The notes below the pieces were generated by a model. It was given only the letters and a program-made list of their open reading frames with translations, did no database searches and was not told where the DNA came from. The translations under genes and the position numbers were made by a program. Below, in pieces: positions 1 to 8,084 of a stretch of DNA of 64,000 nucleotides (the stretch's first letter is position 1; each line of letters opens with the position of its first letter). Source of the stretch: Gammaproteobacteria bacterium (lineage in GTDB: Bacteria; Pseudomonadota; Gammaproteobacteria; Pseudomonadales; Azotimanducaceae); NCBI GenBank assembly GCA_028821405.1, contig JAPPGK010000056.1, positions 62,001 to 126,000 of the forward strand, in the 5' to 3' direction.

Positions 1-2
1 AT

Positions 3-221
3 CGGTTCGGTCAGCTGCTCGATGCGGCGCAACGTGCTCCGGTGCGGGTGACCAAGAACGGTCGCGGCATCACCGTGATGCTGTCGGTGGACTACTACGA
101 GCGACTCCGCGGAGTGGCGTGGGACCGTCTCACGTCCGCTATGGACGCGATGGCCGAAGAAGCCGAGGCAAGGGGTTTGACGGACGCCAAGCTTGCCGAG
201 CTTCTTGCCGATGAGAGTTGA
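3..221 (+). CDS. Phd/YefM-type antitoxin, 5' end outside window
   Basis: This is the C-terminal 72 residues of a small antitoxin; the start lies beyond the left edge. The visible part runs from a short helix (FGQLLDAAQRAPVRV) through KNGRGITVMLSVDYYERL, the typical Phd/YefM fold in which a strand pair leads to a helix after a conserved 'YY/YERL' stretch. It ends in LTDAKLAELLADES, presumably the toxin-neutralising tail. The stop overlaps the PIN toxin start by 11 bp, so the two are translationally coupled. Its tail resembles that of the second antitoxin at 11056-11301 (LTEDKLARLLDA), which supports the assignment. Family role (established): DNA-binding autorepressor that blocks the cognate toxin. 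Confidence 0.8.
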   Translation, partial: RFGQLLDAAQRAPVRVTKNGRGITVMLSVDYYERLRGVAWDRLTSAMDAMAEEAEARGLTDAKLAELLADES

Positions 222-645
222 CCGAGCGGTTGTCGACACAAACGTCCTGATCAGCGCGGCCCTCCGATCATCCGGCGCGCCGCGTCGCGTGGTCGAGACG
301 ATTCGTGACAACAACGCCTCGTTGCTGTTCTCCGATGACACCTTCGTGGAACTTCAAACTCGCATTCGTCGGCCAAAGTTCGACCGGTACGTCAGCACAA
401 GCCATCGAGACGAATACTTGCTGCAGCTACTCGTCGCGTCCGAATGGGTGTCGATAACAGGGGCTCGGCTCGGATGCCGGGACCCTGACGACGACAAGAT
501 GCTAGAAACGGCGATCATGGGCGAAGCCGACTACCTAGTCACCGGAGACCGCGCTCTCTTGGACATGTCGCCGTTTCAAGGCATTCCGATCCTGACGCCG
601 ACCGCCTTCCTTTGCGAAACCGTCGACAATACCGGCGCCCATTGA
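211..645 (+). CDS. PIN-domain toxin (putative toxin-antitoxin RNase)
   Basis: A 144-residue PIN-domain protein of the kind annotated as putative toxin-antitoxin component (COG1569-like). The acidic metal-binding set is visible: Asp9 in VVDTNVLIS, Glu48 in FVELQT, Asp95 in DPDDDK and Asp113 in YLVTGDRAL. PIN toxins are Mg-dependent RNases; the actual RNA target cannot be read from sequence. I chose ATG 211, which gives the standard N-terminus MRVDRAVVDTN; a TTG at 193 would add six residues without homology. It overlaps the antitoxin stop by 11 bp. A clear paralog lies at 11305-11730 with the same KFDRYVS stretch. Confidence 0.85.
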   Translation: MRVDRAVVDTNVLISAALRSSGAPRRVVETIRDNNASLLFSDDTFVELQTRIRRPKFDRYVSTSHRDEYLLQLLVASEWVSITGARLGCRDPDDDKMLETAIMGEADYLVTGDRALLDMSPFQGIPILTPTAFLCETVDNTGAH

Positions 646-728
646 ACTCGACGGGCCCGTACCACGGCAGTTGCCGTCCGATCCGCAACCCGACACACTC
701 ATTGATTGGTACGGCTTGGTCCAACTCG

Positions 729-1832
729 ATGCGCCACACCCGTTCCCGCTGTGGAGTCACTCTCCTCGCCTGCCTGCTCGCGGCTGCCGCCTCCGGTGCT
801 GGCGTGGCGCCCGAAACGGTCTCGACGACACAACTGGGCCCTGCCGCGCCCACGTGGTTCGTGGTGAAGGCCGGGCTTGGGGCCGGCTACGTCTTCGACG
901 CCGCCGACGGCGAGATGATCGGCACATTGTCCCTTACGCCATGGACACCCACGGTACGCCGCCATGCCGGACGCGGCGAAATCTACGCCGCGGAAACCCA
1001 CTACTCCCGACGGCACGACGGCGAGCGCACGGATGTGCTGCGCATCTATGCCCACGAAACCCTCTCGCCCGTGGGCGAGATCGCCATCCCGAACAAGATC
1101 GCCGCCCTGCATCGCCACTACTTGGGAGTCCTATCCGGCGGTCGTTTCGTCACGGTCTTCAACATGACGCCCGCGCAGTCGGTGTCCGTCGTGGACGTGG
1201 AGAACCGCCGCTTCGTCGGCGAGATCTCGACGGCCGGTTGCGCAGTCACCCTGCCAACGGGCGATCGCGGTTTCCTGATGATGTGCGGGGACGGAACGTT
1301 GCAGTGGATCGGGCTCGACGAGGACGGCACCGAATCCGCCCGGGTGCGCAGTGCGCCCTTCTTCTCGGTAGAGGACGACCCGCTATTCGACGATCCGACG
1401 CCGACACCTGCGGGATGGCAGTTCCTGAGCTTCGCCGGTGTGACCATGGAAGCCGTTGTCGAAAACGGCGAGATCGTGATCGGGAAGTCGTGGTCGATAC
1501 TGGGCAAGGACGACGAAGGTTGGCGGCCGGGCGGCGGCCAACCCGCCACCTTTCACGCGGGAAACGATCTGCTCGTCGTCCTGATGCATCAGGGTGGCGT
1601 CGACACCCAGGATCAGGACGGCACCGAAGCCTGGGTCCTTGACCGCAGTACCCAGCGTCGGATCGGTCGCATCACGTTCGAGGCCCCGGCCTCCGCGTTG
1701 CTGGTCGTCGAGGACAACGAGCCGGCGTTGCTCGCGGCCATCGGCGGCAGCGTCCATGTCTTCGACCTTGCCACCGGCGTCCGACAACGTGTCGTCCAGA
1801 CGAACCAAGGCGGCTCGCTGCTGCGTTATTGA
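729..1832 (+). CDS. aauB: Amine dehydrogenase large (beta-propeller) subunit, AauB/MauB type
   Basis: A 367-residue secreted protein of the methylamine/aromatic amine dehydrogenase heavy-chain family, a seven-bladed beta-propeller that packs against the tryptophan-tryptophylquinone light chain in the periplasm. The start at 729 gives a signal peptide (MRHTRSRCGVTLLACLLAAA...) followed by APETVSTTQLG; upstream in-frame codons do not give a plausible leader. Propeller-type text such as VSVVDVENRRFVGEI and AWVLDRSTQRRIGRI recurs through the chain. It opens a tightly packed B-E-D-A-cytochrome gene order identical to the aau cluster described in Alcaligenes faecalis, and the light chain also looks more AADH-like than MADH-like. 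The substrate (aromatic versus aliphatic amine) is inference. Confidence 0.85.
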   Translation: MRHTRSRCGVTLLACLLAAAASGAGVAPETVSTTQLGPAAPTWFVVKAGLGAGYVFDAADGEMIGTLSLTPWTPTVRRHAGRGEIYAAETHYSRRHDGERTDVLRIYAHETLSPVGEIAIPNKIAALHRHYLGVLSGGRFVTVFNMTPAQSVSVVDVENRRFVGEISTAGCAVTLPTGDRGFLMMCGDGTLQWIGLDEDGTESARVRSAPFFSVEDDPLFDDPTPTPAGWQFLSFAGVTMEAVVENGEIVIGKSWSILGKDDEGWRPGGGQPATFHAGNDLLVVLMHQGGVDTQDQDGTEAWVLDRSTQRRIGRITFEAPASALLVVEDNEPALLAAIGGSVHVFDLATGVRQRVVQTNQGGSLLRY

Positions 1833-1854
1833 GGGCCAGATGGAAGGTTCGCCA

Positions 1855-2382
1855 ATGATCGCTGCCGCTGCCGGGTTCGCATTGCTGTTGGGATTGAGCT
1901 CGTGGCGCAAGCTCCGGGGCCTCGAAGGATTCCTAGCGGTTTTGGCGGACTATCGACTGGTGCCCGGTTGGGGATTGCGACCGGCAGCGCTCGCAATCGC
2001 CTCGTGTGAAGGCGCGCTGGCAGGGATCTGGCTGGTCAGTCCGTGGCTCGTTGAAGCAACGACTGTAGCCGGTGTCGGCACGGCGCTGTTGATGGCCGGG
2101 TACGGCGGTGCAATCACGCTCAACCTGCTACGGGGCCGATCCTGGATCGATTGCGGTTGCGGTGGTGGCGAGCAACTCTCGTGGATCCTGGTCGTACGCA
2201 ACCTGGCGCTTACCGGTTTCGCCTTGCTGCCCCTCGCGATCATCGACACAGCCCCGCCGAATTGGGCGGATCTGGCGCTGTCCGTGCCGATCCTCGCGGT
2301 AGCCTCATTCCTGTACCTCGCAACACGCGCGCTGCTCGAGAACGCAGCAGCCATGCGCCCCTTGAGCGAGGCACCAGGGTGA
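1855..2382 (+). CDS. aauE: Amine dehydrogenase maturation membrane protein, AauE/MauE type
   Basis: A 175-residue integral membrane protein with about four hydrophobic segments, matching the MauE family (DoxX-like fold) needed for light-chain assembly and disulfide formation in the periplasm. It carries the Cys pair of the family in WIDCGCGGGEQ, between the second and third membrane segments. I prefer ATG 1855, preceded by GGAAGG seven bases upstream; ATG 1840 would add five residues. Its stop overlaps the GTG start of the next gene by four bases, so translation is coupled to the thioredoxin-like AauD, its known working partner. Confidence 0.87.
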   Translation: MIAAAAGFALLLGLSSWRKLRGLEGFLAVLADYRLVPGWGLRPAALAIASCEGALAGIWLVSPWLVEATTVAGVGTALLMAGYGGAITLNLLRGRSWIDCGCGGGEQLSWILVVRNLALTGFALLPLAIIDTAPPNWADLALSVPILAVASFLYLATRALLENAAAMRPLSEAPG

Positions 2383-3002
2383 ACGCCGCTTTGGTGCTCG
2401 ACATCGTGCTATGGGCGCTCGTCGGCCTCCTGTCAATCGCCGTGCTCGCGCTGGCGCGGCAAGTGGGCGTGTTGAACCAGCGCGTGTCCCCCGCCGGTGC
2501 GCTGACGCCTACTGCCGGGCCGAAGGTCGGCGAAATCACCGAGGTCACCCAGACCGATGACCTGGACGGTACGCGGCAACGCATCGGCGGTCCCACGTCG
2601 GAACGAACCACGCTCGTGTTGTTTATCTCCCCGACCTGTCCCGTGTGCAAAGCGCTGCTTCCCGGCGCGAGGTCGCTGGCCGCCTCGGAACGCCTGCGGC
2701 TGGTCTTCGCCAGCGACGGCTTCGACGCGGCCCGGCACCGCGCGTTTTCGGCGGATGTCGGGATTCGGCGCTACCCGTACGTGATCTCCCAAGAGCTCGG
2801 CCTTCGCTACGGTGTGAGCCGGCTGCCGTTCGCCGTGCTGATCGGCGCCGATGGCGTACTGCTCGGCCGCGGTCTGGTGAACACCCGGGAGCACCTCGAG
2901 AGCTTGATGGAGTCCTGGCGCAGCGGCGTTGCCACGTTGCAGGACTTCGTTCGCTCGCCTGTCCACGACGTCCCGGACGCAACAACGAAGGAGATTTCAT
3001 GA
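2379..3002 (+). CDS. aauD: Membrane-anchored thioredoxin-like disulfide protein, AauD/MauD type
   Basis: A 207-residue protein with one N-terminal membrane anchor (ALVLDIVLWALVGLLSIAVL) followed by a thioredoxin-fold domain. The active-site motif is CPVC in ISPTCPVCKALLPG, and the cis-proline loop appears as SRLPFAVLIG. In the mau/aau systems MauD works with MauE to form or isomerise the many disulfides of the quinoprotein light chain. The GTG start overlaps the aauE stop (GTGA) and the stop overlaps the next ATG (ATGA), the signature of a coupled operon. An AAGGAG ribosome site for aauA lies inside its last codons. Confidence 0.88.
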   Translation: MNAALVLDIVLWALVGLLSIAVLALARQVGVLNQRVSPAGALTPTAGPKVGEITEVTQTDDLDGTRQRIGGPTSERTTLVLFISPTCPVCKALLPGARSLAASERLRLVFASDGFDAARHRAFSADVGIRRYPYVISQELGLRYGVSRLPFAVLIGADGVLLGRGLVNTREHLESLMESWRSGVATLQDFVRSPVHDVPDATTKEIS

Positions 3003-3625
3003 GGCGCACGGATCCTGGTGCCACCCTTGGGCGTTGGTTCGATGCGGCAACGCGACGCGCCACCGCGGGTCTCGCCGAGCGCACCTCTCGCCGAGGGTTC
3101 ATCGGTCGCGTTGGTGCCGTGCTCGCCGGGTCCGGCGCGTTGCCTCTGCTGCCGGTAGCTCGAGCGTTCGGCGCTGAGGAAGCCGACGCGACCGGTGCCG
3201 AGGAGGTCGACGGGGATGAGGTCGAGCATCTAAGCGAGTTCGGCGATCCCAAGTCCTGCGACTATTGGCGCTATTGCGCGTTGGGCGGCACGCTTTGCGC
3301 CTGCTGCGGCGGTGGTCCGAGCAAATGCCCGCCCGGCGCTCAACCGTCGCCGGTGACCTGGATCGGCACCTGCCGAAACCCCGTGGACGGCAAGCAGTAC
3401 CTGATCTCCTACAACGACTGCTGCGGCAAAGCAGTCTGTCCCCGCTGTTTCTGTCACCGCACCGAAGGCGCCAAACCGGTCTATTTCCCGAGCAAGAGCA
3501 GCAACGTACTGTGGTGCTTCGGCGTCGACAGCAACGCCTACCACTGCACGTTGGCGACGGTGATCGGCGAGGCACCGGACGAAGCGCCGGCCCCGAAGGC
3601 CGAAGAATCCCCCACACACGAATGA
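2999..3625 (+). CDS. aauA: Amine dehydrogenase light chain (TTQ subunit), AauA type
   Basis: A 208-residue pre-protein with a twin-arginine signal (TSRRGFIGRVGAVLAGSG) and an acidic linker, then a cysteine-rich domain. The two tryptophans that form tryptophan tryptophylquinone are present, Trp121 in VTWIGTC and Trp172 in VLWCFG, 51 residues apart as in known light chains. There are 14 cysteines after residue 80. Twelve align with the six disulfides of methylamine dehydrogenase. Cys103 and Cys147 are additional and, as I recall, shared with aromatic amine dehydrogenase. Asp140 (SYNDCC) matches the catalytic Asp76. The second active-site aspartate (Asp32 of MADH, in a C-x-x-D-G context) is Gly96 here (CALGGTLC). 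Start fixed by AAGGAG just upstream. Confidence 0.9.
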   Translation: MRRTDPGATLGRWFDAATRRATAGLAERTSRRGFIGRVGAVLAGSGALPLLPVARAFGAEEADATGAEEVDGDEVEHLSEFGDPKSCDYWRYCALGGTLCACCGGGPSKCPPGAQPSPVTWIGTCRNPVDGKQYLISYNDCCGKAVCPRCFCHRTEGAKPVYFPSKSSNVLWCFGVDSNAYHCTLATVIGEAPDEAPAPKAEESPTHE

Positions 3626-4125
3626 GTGCCAATACGACACGGCCAAGGTTTACATCGCCGATAGCGAGCTTGACGATTTTCATGGCGTGCGCCGTCGCCG
3701 AAGCGGCCCCGGGGCGCGCGGACGAGGACGCAGCAGCCCGTTTCGACTACCTCCTGCACTGCTCCGGTTGTCACCGCACGGACGGCCGAGGATCCGCCCC
3801 CGACGTCCCGTCGCTCCGCGGGCCGGTGGGATCGCTGGTGGGAACTCCCGAAGGCCGTGAGTACATCGCCCGCGTTCCCGAGGTCGCGCAGTCGCCCCTC
3901 GACGACGAGGATCTCGCAAGGCTCTTGAACTGGGTGTTGCGGGAATTCAACGCCAAAACGCTCCCGCCCCGATTTCGCCCTCTGGATGGCGACGAGGTGG
4001 GGGCAGCCCGCGCGCGAATCCTCACCGACCCGTTGCGCGCCCGAGCCGCGATCAACAGCACTTACGCGCCAAAGGCCCCGGCGGCAGAGGAGGAAAGCGA
4101 ACCATTCCTTCGCGGTGTTGAATAG
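3622..4125 (+). CDS. Small periplasmic monohaem c-type cytochrome of the aau operon
   Basis: A 167-residue protein with an N-terminal hydrophobic leader and one haem-attachment motif, CSGCH at residues 47-51. It starts within the stop of aauA (ATGA overlap). A small periplasmic monohaem cytochrome (orf-2) occupies the same place in the published aau cluster, so a role as electron acceptor or accessory to the dehydrogenase is plausible. The conserved stretch IARVPEVAQSPLDDEDLARLLNWVL marks a class I-like fold. No methionine or histidine occurs after His51, so the usual sixth haem ligand is missing from the mature chain. The C-terminus ends in a Glu/Ala/Pro-rich tail. Confidence 0.8.
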   Translation: MSANTTRPRFTSPIASLTIFMACAVAEAAPGRADEDAAARFDYLLHCSGCHRTDGRGSAPDVPSLRGPVGSLVGTPEGREYIARVPEVAQSPLDDEDLARLLNWVLREFNAKTLPPRFRPLDGDEVGAARARILTDPLRARAAINSTYAPKAPAAEEESEPFLRGVE

Positions 4126-4244
4126 CTCCCGGTGGCCGCGGTATTGACTGCCCTTCAGCGCACCCAGATAATCGCGCGCCTCGGCTGAGAATCTCCCTAG
4201 CGAGCACTACGCGAGACCTTCCGGAGTATCCCTTTTCGACCCCT

Positions 4245-6383
4245 ATGGGTCTTTCCTGGCCAATGTCGATTTGGATGGACACTGTGCAGTTCCTTCGCCC
4301 GTCAACCGTCTTGCTCCCGTTGCTCCTAGGCGCCGTTAGCGCGGCGGAGCCAGTCGAGGGTCCCCATGGTGTTGCCACGCGCCTGTCCCAGGTGCCAACG
4401 CTGGACGGGAACGTGGCCGGCGACCCGGCGTGGGAGGGATTGTCCCCCTTCACCGGCTTCACCCAATTGAGGCCCGACAACGGCGCGCCCGCATCCGAAC
4501 GCACGGAGGTCTTCTTCGGCTTCACGGACGACGCGCTCCATGTGGGCGTTGTCTGCCATGAGACCGACCCCTCGGCCATCACCGTGTCCAACGAGGATCT
4601 CCAGTCCGATTCCTTCTCCATGGTCCTCGACACCTTCGGCACCGGAATCGCCGGCATGGTGTTCGGCACCAACCCGGTCGGCGCCGAGTACGATGGTCAG
4701 GTCGCCAACGAGTTCGCCGACTGGAACTGGAGCACCCTTTGGGAGGTGCGCACCCATACGCACGACTCGGGCTGGAGCGCCGAGTTTGCGATCCCGTTCC
4801 AGTCGCTACGCTACGGGTCCGGCGACATCCAGTCTTGGCGCGTCAACTTCGCTCGCGTGATCCGACGCCACAACGAGACCTCCTACTGGTCGCCGGTGCC
4901 ACGGCAGTTCAGCATGTTCCGGCTGTCGCTGGCCGGGCGGATCGACGGGATCCACGTACCTCCGCCACGTCGGAATCTCGAAATCACGCCCTATGTGCTC
5001 GGCAGCGCCAACCGCGGCGGCGATCTGGACCGTGTCCAACGCGACGACTACTTCGGCTTCGATGCGAAGTACTCGATCACGCCGAGTCTCACCCTCGACC
5101 TGACCTACAACACCGACTTCGCACAGGTGGAGTCCGACCGCCAGCAGGTCAATCTAGGGCGCTTCAGCTTGTTCTTTCCCGAGACGCGTCCTTTCTTCCT
5201 CGAGAACGCGGGCTCGTTCGGCATCGGCTTCCCGGACACGCAACTGTTCCATTCCCGGCGCATCGGCATCGCGCCGGACGGTCGCCGGCTGGCGATCGAG
5301 GGCGGCGTCCGGGTCTCGGGGAAGGTCGGCGTTGCAACCAATCTCGGTTTTCTGCACATGCGCACAGACGCTGCCGACCGCGCAGGGCGCAACGACTTCA
5401 CGGTCGCGCGCGTGAGCCGGGATCTCAGCAACCGGTCATCGGTGGGGTTCATCGCCACCGACCGACGCGGCCTCGGGCCGAGTAGTCAGACCTACGGCCT
5501 CGACGGGAGCCTCGGCATTGGCGCGAACGGGCAACTGCACGCGCTCGCCGCCCGAACCCCGGGCGTCGACAACGACCACGCCGTCAATCTGTTCGCCGGC
5601 TACAACTCCGCCGAATGGACGCTCGACGCCAGCTACGCCGAGGTGGGCGCGGGCTTTAATCCGGCCGTGGGATTCGTTGCCCGGCGTGACTTCCGCAGCT
5701 GGGGGACATTCGCGATGAGGAAGTTCGTGCACGAAGACACCCTGCGCGAGTGGCGTCCCCTCGTCGCCTACCAGGGGTTCTGGGACTTCGACGGCTACCA
5801 CGAGAGCGGCAGGCTCCACCTCGAGAGTTGGTGGGTCTGGAAGAGCGACGCCGACATCTGGCCTGCGGTGAATTTCTCCCACGAGGGCGTCAAGCACCCG
5901 TTCGCCATTGCCGGCGTCACGGTCCCTGCGGGGGACTACCAGACCCGCGACTTCGAGATGGGCATCAACTCGGCACCCAACAAGACCTGGAGCGGCGGCA
6001 CGCACCTGGTGACGGGCGGGTTCTACAACGGTCGCCGGCACGCCCTGTCCCCCTATGTCAACTACCGAAGGGACGAGAACTTCAGCGCCTGGGCGGGCTG
6101 GGATCACAACACCATCGACCTTCGGCAGCAGGACGGTTCGTTCAGCGTCAACCTTGCCCGGGCGGGGTTCTCCTATTCCTTCACGCCGAAGATCAACCTG
6201 CGCGCGCTGATCCAATACAACGATGCCGACGACGTGTTCTCGGCGAACGTCCGGTTCGCCTGGCTACGTGCCGCCAACGCGGGTCTCTACGTGGTGTACA
6301 ACGAGATCGACGCCCGCACCGGGCTTGGTCCGCCGCGTCGCGAACTGGTATTGAAGTACAGTCACATTTTCGACGTGTTGTAG
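4245..6383 (+). CDS. DUF5916 outer-membrane protein with N-terminal CBM9-like domain
   Basis: About 712 residues: a signal peptide (TVLLPLLLGAVSAAEP), then a family-9 carbohydrate-binding-like domain beginning at LDGNVAGDPAWEG, and a long beta-rich C-terminal region of the DUF5916 type, ending in an aromatic-terminated strand typical of outer-membrane barrels. ATG 4245 is used; 4263 and 4275 are alternative starts closer to the signal peptide, and none has a strong ribosome site. Alternating aromatic strands (NLEITPYVLGS, SLTLDLTYNTDFAQVESD) support a barrel. It follows the aau operon after 119 bp that show no clear terminator. The ligand and transported material are unknown. Confidence 0.75.
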   Translation: MGLSWPMSIWMDTVQFLRPSTVLLPLLLGAVSAAEPVEGPHGVATRLSQVPTLDGNVAGDPAWEGLSPFTGFTQLRPDNGAPASERTEVFFGFTDDALHVGVVCHETDPSAITVSNEDLQSDSFSMVLDTFGTGIAGMVFGTNPVGAEYDGQVANEFADWNWSTLWEVRTHTHDSGWSAEFAIPFQSLRYGSGDIQSWRVNFARVIRRHNETSYWSPVPRQFSMFRLSLAGRIDGIHVPPPRRNLEITPYVLGSANRGGDLDRVQRDDYFGFDAKYSITPSLTLDLTYNTDFAQVESDRQQVNLGRFSLFFPETRPFFLENAGSFGIGFPDTQLFHSRRIGIAPDGRRLAIEGGVRVSGKVGVATNLGFLHMRTDAADRAGRNDFTVARVSRDLSNRSSVGFIATDRRGLGPSSQTYGLDGSLGIGANGQLHALAARTPGVDNDHAVNLFAGYNSAEWTLDASYAEVGAGFNPAVGFVARRDFRSWGTFAMRKFVHEDTLREWRPLVAYQGFWDFDGYHESGRLHLESWWVWKSDADIWPAVNFSHEGVKHPFAIAGVTVPAGDYQTRDFEMGINSAPNKTWSGGTHLVTGGFYNGRRHALSPYVNYRRDENFSAWAGWDHNTIDLRQQDGSFSVNLARAGFSYSFTPKINLRALIQYNDADDVFSANVRFAWLRAANAGLYVVYNEIDARTGLGPPRRELVLKYSHIFDVL

Positions 6384-6418
6384 GTTGCGACCTACCGCGA
6401 GCAACCCTGGAGAAACGA

Positions 6419-7048
6419 ATGGCCGACGACTACACCCTGACCCTCTACACCCATCCGATGTCCCGCGGACGTATCGCGCGCTGGATGCTCGAGGAGGTCG
6501 GCGCCCGATACGACACCGTGCTCATGGAACTCGGCAGGAAGATCACCGATCCCGCGTTCCTGGACTTGAATCCCATGGGCAAGGTGCCCGTCATCGTCCA
6601 CGACGACGTCGTCGTCACCGAGTGCGCGGCGATCTGCGCCTACCTGGCCGACGCGTTCCCCGCAGCCGGCCTGGCACCGCCGACCGCCGAACGCGGCCCC
6701 TACTACCGTTGGCTGCTGTTCGGTGCCGGTTGCCTGGACCCGGCTGCCATCAACCAGGGTCTTGGCGTCGAGATCGCCCCGGAACAGGAAGGCATGGTGG
6801 GTTATCGGACCTTTGCCGCGACGCTCGACACCCTCGAATGGCAGCTCGCGAAATCGCCCCACATCGCCGGCGAGGCATGCACCGCCGCCGACGTCTACAT
6901 CGCCGCGCAATTGGGCTGGGGACTGCAATTCGGCTTCATCAAGGACCGACCCACGATTGCCGACTACGTCGATCGGATGTACGCGCGACCAGCCCACGAG
7001 CGAGCGGTGGCACTCGACGACGCGCTGGCGGCAACCTTGGCGGGGTAA
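6419..7048 (+). CDS. Glutathione S-transferase family protein
   Basis: A 209-residue cytosolic GST. The N-terminal thioredoxin-like domain runs from TLTLYTHPMSRGRIARWML, with the substrate-site Ser in PMSRGR, through the glutathione-binding NPMGKVPVIV and ECAAICAYLAD. The C-terminal helical domain contains the capping motif TAADVYIAAQLGW. Start at ATG 6419, with GGAG at -9. It lies 35 bp behind the DUF5916 gene on the same strand and may be its operon partner. The family conjugates or reduces electrophiles with glutathione; the substrate here is unknown. Confidence 0.88.
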   Translation: MADDYTLTLYTHPMSRGRIARWMLEEVGARYDTVLMELGRKITDPAFLDLNPMGKVPVIVHDDVVVTECAAICAYLADAFPAAGLAPPTAERGPYYRWLLFGAGCLDPAAINQGLGVEIAPEQEGMVGYRTFAATLDTLEWQLAKSPHIAGEACTAADVYIAAQLGWGLQFGFIKDRPTIADYVDRMYARPAHERAVALDDALAATLAG

Positions 7049-7072
7049 GGGCCTGCACCGCCGAAACCGCAT

Positions 7073-7094
7073 GGGACGGGCTTTGTCCCGTCCC
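7073..7094. repeat. Perfect GC-rich palindrome (REP-like), 8-bp arms
   Basis: GGGACGGG, loop CTTTGT, then CCCGTCCC form a perfect 8-bp stem between two converging genes. There is no T-tract, so it is not a standard terminator, although it could act as one in both directions. Related sequence (half-sites TTGTCCCGTCCC or the reverse, GGCAAGGCCCGTCCC) recurs near 9190-9216, 26847 and 34314, suggesting a dispersed repeat family. Confidence 0.6.
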
Positions 7095-7182
7095 GGCCGA
7101 AAACGGGGGGCATCCGGCAGGTGTGACGACAAGCGCCGCTAGCGCCGACATCAACGACCCGCGATCGCCGATGGTGATCGCG

Positions 7183-8058
7183 CTAGAAAAGCCGTTCGCC
7201 CAATGCCCGGATGTCCGACGGGCCGATGCCGCAGCAGCCGCCGACGATGCTCGCGCCCGCGGCGATAGAGCGCAGCATGGCCGCCACGTAGATGTGCTGC
7301 GGAAGGTCGCCGCGCAACCCGGTGGTGATCTCGTTGTCGAGCGTCCAGCCTTGGGGAACCTTGTTGAGCCGGTTCGGGTAGCAGCCGATGGGCTTCGTGG
7401 TGAGCGCCTTGAGTTCGCGCAAGCCCACCTCGATGGCTTCCGGGTGCGTGCAATTGAACAGGTAGCCGTCGACGGCAAGTCCCGCGAGGGCGTCGACGGC
7501 CTGACGGACGGATTCGCCGCTGCGTAGCCCCCGACCCGGGGTTTCGGCGAGGGTCCACGATACGTACACCGGTTTCCCACCCCCGTGCCCCAACGCCGCG
7601 CTGGCCGCGGTGTTCGCCTCCGTTGCCGAGGACATGGTCTCGCAGACGTAGAGATCGACATCGTTCCGAAGCGCTTCGACGACGCCTTGGTAGATCGGTC
7701 GCGCGACGTCCGGCGGCGGCACGAGATCAGCCCGGTAGCTCTCTTCCAACGGCGGCAGCGAACCTGCGACCGCCACGTCCTTGCCGCTCTCCCGAACGGC
7801 CAGGCGGGCAAGCGTCGCGGCGAGACGGGTCAGTTCCCGGTAGCGGCCCTGCATTCCTTCCTTGCCCAGGTAGCTCGGTATCGTCGAGTAGTTGTTCGTG
7901 GTGATCACCGCCGCCCCGGCGTCGATGTACTCCCGGTGAATCTCGACGACGAGATCCGGTTCGTCGACAAGCACCCGGGCGGACCAAAGGCCGTGCGCCG
8001 CTTGTGGTCGCCGTTGCTGGATCTCCCGGCCCATGCCGCCGTCGAGGAGAGTCACCAT
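7183..8058 (-). CDS. Homocysteine S-methyltransferase family protein
   Basis: A 291-residue TIM-barrel protein of the Pfam S-methyl_trans family. It starts with LLDGGMGREI, the conserved N-terminal barrel strand, and carries the zinc-binding cysteines in FNCTHPE (Cys203) and VGGCCGIGP (Cys275 and Cys276). Members move methyl groups from S-methylmethionine, betaine or related donors to a thiol. Domains for cobalamin or folate binding are absent, so it resembles MmuM rather than MetH. It is 26 bp upstream of nothing on its own strand but follows the oxidoreductase at 8085-9068 by 26 bp, making a two-gene minus-strand unit. Confidence 0.85.
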   Translation of the reverse strand: MVTLLDGGMGREIQQRRPQAAHGLWSARVLVDEPDLVVEIHREYIDAGAAVITTNNYSTIPSYLGKEGMQGRYRELTRLAATLARLAVRESGKDVAVAGSLPPLEESYRADLVPPPDVARPIYQGVVEALRNDVDLYVCETMSSATEANTAASAALGHGGGKPVYVSWTLAETPGRGLRSGESVRQAVDALAGLAVDGYLFNCTHPEAIEVGLRELKALTTKPIGCYPNRLNKVPQGWTLDNEITTGLRGDLPQHIYVAAMLRSIAAGASIVGGCCGIGPSDIRALGERLF

Positions 8059-8084
8059 GCCAAGTCTCCAAATGACCTAGTCGT

